Of a stretch of DNA of 64,000 bases, positions 59,895 to 64,000 are shown in pieces; within the stretch, counting starts at the first letter, position 1; each line of letters begins with the position of its first letter. This stretch comes from Paraburkholderia aspalathi (lineage in GTDB: Bacteria; Pseudomonadota; Gammaproteobacteria; Burkholderiales; Burkholderiaceae). The notes beneath the pieces were generated by a model that was not told where the DNA came from, searched no databases, and saw only the letters and a list, made by a program, of their open reading frames with translations. The position numbers and the translations under genes were made by a program. The DNA lies in assembly GCF_900116445.1 (NCBI RefSeq), contig NZ_FPBH01000016.1, positions 1 through 64,000 on the forward strand. Direction: 5' to 3'.

Positions 59895-59923
59895 GTTATG
59901 CCGCGTAATGCCGCTTTATGCAA
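59895..59923 (-). promoter_or_regulatory. Candidate promoter for tssJKL
   Basis: On the minus strand TTGCAT (-35) and CATAAC (-10) are separated by 17 bp, each matching four of six consensus bases. Leader length to the tssJ ATG would be about 68 nt. Confidence 0.35.
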
Positions 59924-60081
59924 AGCGCATTGTTCTATGGCACTCGTGTGTTGGCAGGCCGGTGTGCGGAAATTTTTTCCGCTCCCCGCAATGCCGCTAT
60001 TGCGACAGGAAACAATTTCTGCATGCTTCCTTTAAATCATCCACATGCTTTTTTTTTGTGCAATGCTTCTTCACACGAAAG

Positions 60082-60110
60082 TTGAATTATCGAAAATTGG
60101 CCTGTACTAT
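60082..60110 (+). promoter_or_regulatory. Candidate promoter for the rightward T6SS operon
   Basis: TTGAAT and TACTAT separated by 17 bp in an AT-rich patch. The leader to the lipoprotein ATG at 60184 would be about 67 nt. The mirror arrangement with the leftward candidate fits divergent control of the T6SS halves. Confidence 0.55.
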
Positions 60111-60183
60111 ACCCGCGCAGTTGAAGCAAAGCAAAACTCCGGTTTCTCCTTGAATTAAAAAAATCGCACGTCGGTGAAAAACG

Positions 60184-60873
60184 ATGAATGAGCGTCTGTT
60201 AGTAAAACTATCTGGGGTAGTGTTGGCATGCGGCGTGATTGCCGGTTGCGCGACACAGGGCAACAACACAGCGACCACACCGGAGGCTTTTAATAAGCAA
60301 CTCGCGGACGCGGATACCGTCGCCAAGGGCGGTGATCAGGATCGCGCCATCTCGCTTTATCAGCAATTGTCAAAATCCGATCCGACCCGTGAAGAACCGT
60401 GGTCGCGCATTGCGCAGATCCAGTTCACGCAAGGTCATTACGGTCAGGCCATCGTCGCCGCACAAGAAGCGCTGCAGCGCGACCAGACGGATCGTCAGGC
60501 CAAGAGCGTGCTGGCGGTAGCCGGCCTGCGCGTGGCCACGCAATCGCTCGGCGAACTGCGTCAGGATGCGTCGCTCGCGGGTGATGCGAAGTCGGATGCG
60601 CAAGCGCTCGCCAAGCAACTGCGCGACACACTGGGCGAAGCCACGTTGTTCCCGCCCGACCCGAACGACAAGCCGGCTGTGAAGAAGAAGCGCATCATTC
60701 GCCACGTCGCCAAGGGCAAAGCAGGGGACACGCCGGATGCCACCACCAGCGCAGCGGCTCCGGCCACTACGCCGGCGGCTCCCGCGGCGCCTGCCGCCCC
60801 GGCTGCGCCAGCAGCACCCGCCAAAGCCGCACAAAGCGGCGGCGCGTCCGACCCGTTCAGCGCACTGCGCTGA
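60184..60873 (+). CDS. T6SS-associated TPR lipoprotein
   Basis: A 229-residue lipoprotein. GVIAGC gives the acylated Cys at residue 22. Residues about 40-125 hold TPR-like helices (KGGDQDRAISLYQQLSKSDP, WSRIAQIQFTQGHYGQAIVAAQEALQ). A Lys-rich patch KKKRIIRHVAKGK follows, then an Ala/Pro repeat (APAAPAAPAAPAA). A TPR lipoprotein in this position, before tssB, is found in Burkholderia T6SS-1 clusters; I recall the name TagM but do not rely on it. Likely an outer-membrane accessory of the apparatus. Confidence 0.8.
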   Translation: MNERLLVKLSGVVLACGVIAGCATQGNNTATTPEAFNKQLADADTVAKGGDQDRAISLYQQLSKSDPTREEPWSRIAQIQFTQGHYGQAIVAAQEALQRDQTDRQAKSVLAVAGLRVATQSLGELRQDASLAGDAKSDAQALAKQLRDTLGEATLFPPDPNDKPAVKKKRIIRHVAKGKAGDTPDATTSAAAPATTPAAPAAPAAPAAPAAPAKAAQSGGASDPFSALR

Positions 60874-60910
60874 ACTACACGCCTGACCTATCTGCATCCG
60901 GGAGCCGACG

Positions 60911-61456
60911 ATGGCGAAGAAAGAAAGTATTCAGAAACGTTTGCAAAAAGTGCGGCCTCCGCGCGTTCAACTGACGTACGAAGTTGAGCGCGGCGATGCG
61001 ATCGAGATCAAGGAGCTGCCGTTCGTCGTCGGTGTGGTTGCCGATCTGGCAGGGCAGTCCGAAGTCGAGCAGCCGAAGCTGCGCGATCGCAAGTTCGTCA
61101 ATATCGACCGCGACAATTTTGACGACGTGATGAAAGCGATCGAGCCGCGCGCTGCATTTCAGGTGGAAAACCGCCTGAGCGAAGCGGGCGGCAAATTTGC
61201 AGTCGACTTGCGTTTCAAGTCGATGGCCGATTTCAATCCGGATGAGGTGGTCGCGCAGATCGAACCGCTGCGCCGTCTGCTCGATGCGCGTTCGAAGCTG
61301 GCCGACCTGCGCAACAAGCTGGCCGGCAACGACAAGCTCGAGGACCTGCTGAGCGAAGTGCTCAACAACACGCAGCAGCTGCAGACGCTGGCGAAAGATC
61401 AGGGCAACGCAGCAGACCACGCCGGCGCGCCGGATCACGACAAGCAGGGCGAATAA
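60911..61456 (+). CDS. tssB: Type VI secretion sheath protein TssB
   Basis: A 181-residue small sheath subunit. The start SIQKRLQKVRPPRVQLTYEVE near 5 and PFVVGVVADLAGQSE near 37 are the classical TssB landmarks. It assembles with TssC into the contractile sheath. Gene order TPR lipoprotein-tssB-tssC-hcp-tssE matches Burkholderia T6SS clusters. GGGAGC precedes the ATG. Confidence 0.95.
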   Translation: MAKKESIQKRLQKVRPPRVQLTYEVERGDAIEIKELPFVVGVVADLAGQSEVEQPKLRDRKFVNIDRDNFDDVMKAIEPRAAFQVENRLSEAGGKFAVDLRFKSMADFNPDEVVAQIEPLRRLLDARSKLADLRNKLAGNDKLEDLLSEVLNNTQQLQTLAKDQGNAADHAGAPDHDKQGE

Positions 61457-61474
61457 GTACGTACGGGGTGTGAG

Positions 61475-62965
61475 ATGAACCAGCAAACGGCAGCAGCCCA
61501 ACTCGCCAGCGTGCAGAGCGGCACGGAATCCACGCTGCTCGACGAGATCGTCGAGAAAAGCCGCGTGGCGAAGTCCGATTCCGAGCACGCGCGCGCGAAA
61601 GACCTGATCGGCGAGCTTGTCCACCAGGTGCTCGACGGCACGGTGGTCATGTCCGACAACCTGTCAGCCACCATCGACGCACGCGTCGCGGAACTCGACC
61701 GCCTGATCTCCGCGCAACTGAGCGCGGTGATGCATGCGCCGCAATTCCAGCGCATGGAAAGCACGTGGCGCGGCCTCGACTACCTGTGCAAGGAAAGCAA
61801 TACCGGTTCGACGGTCAAAATCAAGGCGCTGCACGCGCCGAAGCGCGACCTCGTGCGCGACTTCAAGAACGCCATCGAATTCGACCAGAGCGCACTCTTC
61901 AAGAAGGTATATGAAGAAGAGTTCGGCACGTTCGGTGGCGCGCCGTTCGGCACGATCATCGGCGACTTCGAAGTGACGCGTCAGCCGGAGGACGTGTACT
62001 TCATCGAACAGATGGCACATGTCGCGGCCGCGGCGCATGCGCCGTTCATCGCATCGGCGTCGCCTGAACTGATGGGTCTCGAAACGTTTGCCGATCTCGG
62101 CAAGCCGCGCGATCTCGGCAAAGTGTTCGATACCGTCGAATACGCGAAGTGGAAGTCGTTCCGCGACTCCGAAGACTCACGCTATGTCGGCCTGACCTTG
62201 CCGCGTTTTCTCGGTCGCCTGCCTTTCAATCCGAAAGACGGCGCCACGGCGGAAGGCTTCAACTTCGTCGAAGACGTGGACGGCACCGATCACAGCAAAT
62301 ACCTGTGGTGTAACGCAGCCTGGGCGTTTGCCGCCCGCCTGACGGCCGCATTCGACGACTTCGGCTGGTGCGCGGCGATTCGCGGCGTGGAAGGCGGCGG
62401 TCTGGTTGAAGACCTGCCCACCCACACGTTCAAGACCGACGACGGCGAAGTCGCGCTGAAATGCCCGACCGAAATCGCGATTACCGATCGCCGCGAAAAG
62501 GAACTGAGCGACCTCGGTTTCATTCCGCTCGTGCACTGCAAGAACTCGGATTACGCCGCGTTCTTCGCCGCGCAATCGGTCCAGAAACCCAAGAAATACA
62601 GCACCGATAGCGCGAATGCGAACGCTGTGCTGTCCGCGCAGCTGCAGTACATCTTCTCGGTATCGCGCGTCGCGCACTACCTGAAGGCGATGATGCGCGA
62701 CAAGATCGGCAGCTTCGCATCGGCGCAGAACGTCGAAGTATTCCTGAACCGTTGGATCTCGCAGTACGTGCTGCTGGACGACAACGCGACTCAGGAGCAG
62801 AAAGCGCAGTTCCCGCTGCGCGAGGCATCGATACAGGTCTCGGAGATTCCGGGCAAGCCTGGTGCGTATCGTTCGGTCGCGTTCCTGCGTCCGCACTTTC
62901 AACTGGACGAGCTGTCGATCTCTTTGCGGCTTGTCGCTGACCTGCCGAAACCGGCAAATTCATAA
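61475..62965 (+). CDS. tssC: Type VI secretion sheath protein TssC
   Basis: A 496-residue large sheath subunit. Landmarks are FQRMESTWRGLDYLC near 89, YEEEFGTFGGAPFGTIIGDFE near 146 and the C-terminal region with LDDNATQEQKAQFPLREASIQV near 429-450. It is full length, 19 bp behind tssB, and forms the contractile tube with it. Confidence 0.96.
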   Translation: MNQQTAAAQLASVQSGTESTLLDEIVEKSRVAKSDSEHARAKDLIGELVHQVLDGTVVMSDNLSATIDARVAELDRLISAQLSAVMHAPQFQRMESTWRGLDYLCKESNTGSTVKIKALHAPKRDLVRDFKNAIEFDQSALFKKVYEEEFGTFGGAPFGTIIGDFEVTRQPEDVYFIEQMAHVAAAAHAPFIASASPELMGLETFADLGKPRDLGKVFDTVEYAKWKSFRDSEDSRYVGLTLPRFLGRLPFNPKDGATAEGFNFVEDVDGTDHSKYLWCNAAWAFAARLTAAFDDFGWCAAIRGVEGGGLVEDLPTHTFKTDDGEVALKCPTEIAITDRREKELSDLGFIPLVHCKNSDYAAFFAAQSVQKPKKYSTDSANANAVLSAQLQYIFSVSRVAHYLKAMMRDKIGSFASAQNVEVFLNRWISQYVLLDDNATQEQKAQFPLREASIQVSEIPGKPGAYRSVAFLRPHFQLDELSISLRLVADLPKPANS

Positions 62966-63037
62966 ACGAAGTCAGAAAGCCCGTGCCGGCCGCACGGGTT
63001 AGCTGTTAAAACCACCTCTTTGGGGAGTCGATGAGTT

Positions 63038-63541
63038 ATGAAGGACATCTATTTAAAATTCGGCAATCCGGCGATCAAAGGCGAGTCTGCCGATAAAGAT
63101 CATGCTGGCTGGATCGAAATCGATTCGTGGAGCCACTCGATTACGCAACCGCGTTCGGCAACCGCTTCGACGGCGGGCGGTCACACGTCCGAGCGTTGCG
63201 AGCACGCTGACATGCAGTTCACGAAAGACATCGACGTGGTCAGCCCGCTGATCTATCAACACGCATCGGGCGGCACGACGTTCGACGAAGTGACGATCGA
63301 CTTCATGCGTTCGGACGGCGAAGGCAACCGCATCAAGTACCTGGAAGTGAAGCTCAAGTACGTGATCATCTCGAGCGCCACGCCGAGCGTGGTGGGCGAA
63401 GGCCTGCCGACCGAACAGTTCTCGCTGAAGTACGCTGCCGTGCAGTGGAAGTACACGCAGCAGAAGATCGGCGGCAACCAGGGCGGCAACGCGCAAGGCG
63501 CGTGGAGCTTGACGAAGAACGACAAGACGTACGCGGTCTGA
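63038..63541 (+). CDS. hcp: Hcp-family type VI secretion tube protein
   Basis: A 167-residue Hcp/TssD. It starts MKDIYLKFG and shows IEIDSWSHSITQPRS near 30 and FTKDIDVVSPLIYQHASGG near 62, the canonical Hcp segments. Hcp hexamers stack into the inner tube and carry effectors. The gene follows tssC after 72 bp with AGGAG-like GGGGAG upstream. A Gln/Gly-rich strand (QKIGGNQGGNAQG) precedes the C-terminus. Confidence 0.96.
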   Translation: MKDIYLKFGNPAIKGESADKDHAGWIEIDSWSHSITQPRSATASTAGGHTSERCEHADMQFTKDIDVVSPLIYQHASGGTTFDEVTIDFMRSDGEGNRIKYLEVKLKYVIISSATPSVVGEGLPTEQFSLKYAAVQWKYTQQKIGGNQGGNAQGAWSLTKNDKTYAV

Positions 63542-63624
63542 TGCTGGGGCGCACGCGGGGTGCGGCCTGAAAAGGCTGACACCCGCCGCGCGCGCCTCGC
63601 ATCGAACCGGTTTTTCGGACGCTG

Positions 63625-64000
63625 ATGAAACGCTTCGAACCCAGCTTTCTCGACAAGCTGTTCGACGACGAACCGCATCTGCCGGCTTCCCCGGCGATGC
63701 GGCAATTGTCGTTGGACGAGTTGAAGGCCACTGTTGCACGCGACGTCGAGGCAATCCTGAACACCCGGATTGCCCTGACCGAGCACGAGCTGGCGGCGCT
63801 GCCGGAATGTCAGCGCTCGGTGCTCACGTACGGGCTGAACGATTTCGCGGGCTTGAGCCTGGCGAGTCACTACGACCGCACGTTTATCTGCAAATCGATT
63901 CAACAGGCCATCGCACGGCATGAGCCGCGCTTGCAGCAGGTGGCGGTCACGCTCGAATTGAACGAACAATCCACCAACGCGCTGAACTTTGCGATTCAGG
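63625..64000 (+). CDS. tssE: Type VI secretion baseplate protein TssE, truncated by window end
   Basis: An open frame from the ATG at 63625 to the window edge (125 codons). It begins MKRFEPSFLDKLFDDEPHLP, the entry typical of the gp25-like TssE, and continues to SVLTYGLNDFAGLSL, the conserved baseplate strand. It follows hcp by 83 bp, as expected in the T6SS order. The start has no strong ribosome site. The last residues, including most of the C-terminal half, lie outside the window. Confidence 0.9.
   Translation, partial: MKRFEPSFLDKLFDDEPHLPASPAMRQLSLDELKATVARDVEAILNTRIALTEHELAALPECQRSVLTYGLNDFAGLSLASHYDRTFICKSIQQAIARHEPRLQQVAVTLELNEQSTNALNFAIQ

Noticed and set aside
59938..59957. Half-match to a sigma-54 promoter (TGGCAC)
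   Set aside because: The downstream TTGC-like element is 2 bp too far, and spacing is strict in sigma-54 promoters.

Overview
The window is a 64 kb chromosomal piece of a GC-rich betaproteobacterium. Gene content (urea/short-chain amide uptake with formamidase, BetR-type regulators, a Burkholderia-style type VI secretion locus, MocR, TAXI and HAAT binding proteins) points to Burkholderiaceae, most likely Paraburkholderia. That placement is inference from gene families, not from a marker gene. No rRNA, tRNA, insertion sequence or CRISPR array was seen.

Layout. 1-2.4 kb: a small tautomerase, a class II aldolase and a UT-family urea transporter (minus strand). 2.6-7.8 kb: a glycolipid-binding-like protein, then a convergent four-gene unit (flavin monooxygenase, SDR, diiron-like hydrolase, alpha/beta hydrolase) led by a 22-bp palindrome. 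7.9-11.2 kb: an orphan sulfonate-type binding protein, a MerR regulator, a GNAT acetyltransferase and a small secreted protein. 11.2-19.9 kb: an oxidative module (AhpD-like and CMD proteins, FAD oxidoreductase, LysR) divergent from a complete HAAT-type ABC importer with a fused permease. 19.9-28.6 kb: a frameshifted RpiR/MurR regulator, EamA exporter/MocR pair, orphan TAXI binding protein, zinc-ribbon membrane protein, and MFS exporter/TetR pair. 28.6-34.7 kb: RraA-like aldolase, lone receiver protein, Zur-like regulator, glutathione transferase, NERD-helicase and PRTase-HAD fusion.

35-38.3 kb: a signalling unit made of a molybdopterin-domain periplasmic protein, a hybrid histidine kinase and a convergent BetR-receiver regulator. 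38.6-41 kb: hipBA toxin-antitoxin with five operators at an exact 26-bp period, divergent from a C39-like protein. 41-45.4 kb: Cys-rich secreted protein, K+ channel, ornithine-cyclodeaminase-family reductase, zwf.

45.4-56.9 kb holds the most striking system. A 1154-residue sensor fuses an NCS1 permease, a Cys-rich segment, a histidine kinase and a receiver. It overlaps a LuxR-type response regulator and is divergent from a urtABCDE-fmdA-fmdB operon for urea/amide uptake and formamide hydrolysis. A perfect palindrome (TACGTCA-AC-TGACGTA) abuts a candidate -35 of that operon and is a plausible regulator site.

57-64 kb: the left part of a type VI secretion locus, with tssJ-tssK-tssL leftward and a TPR lipoprotein, tssB, tssC, hcp and a truncated tssE rightward from a shared intergenic promoter region.
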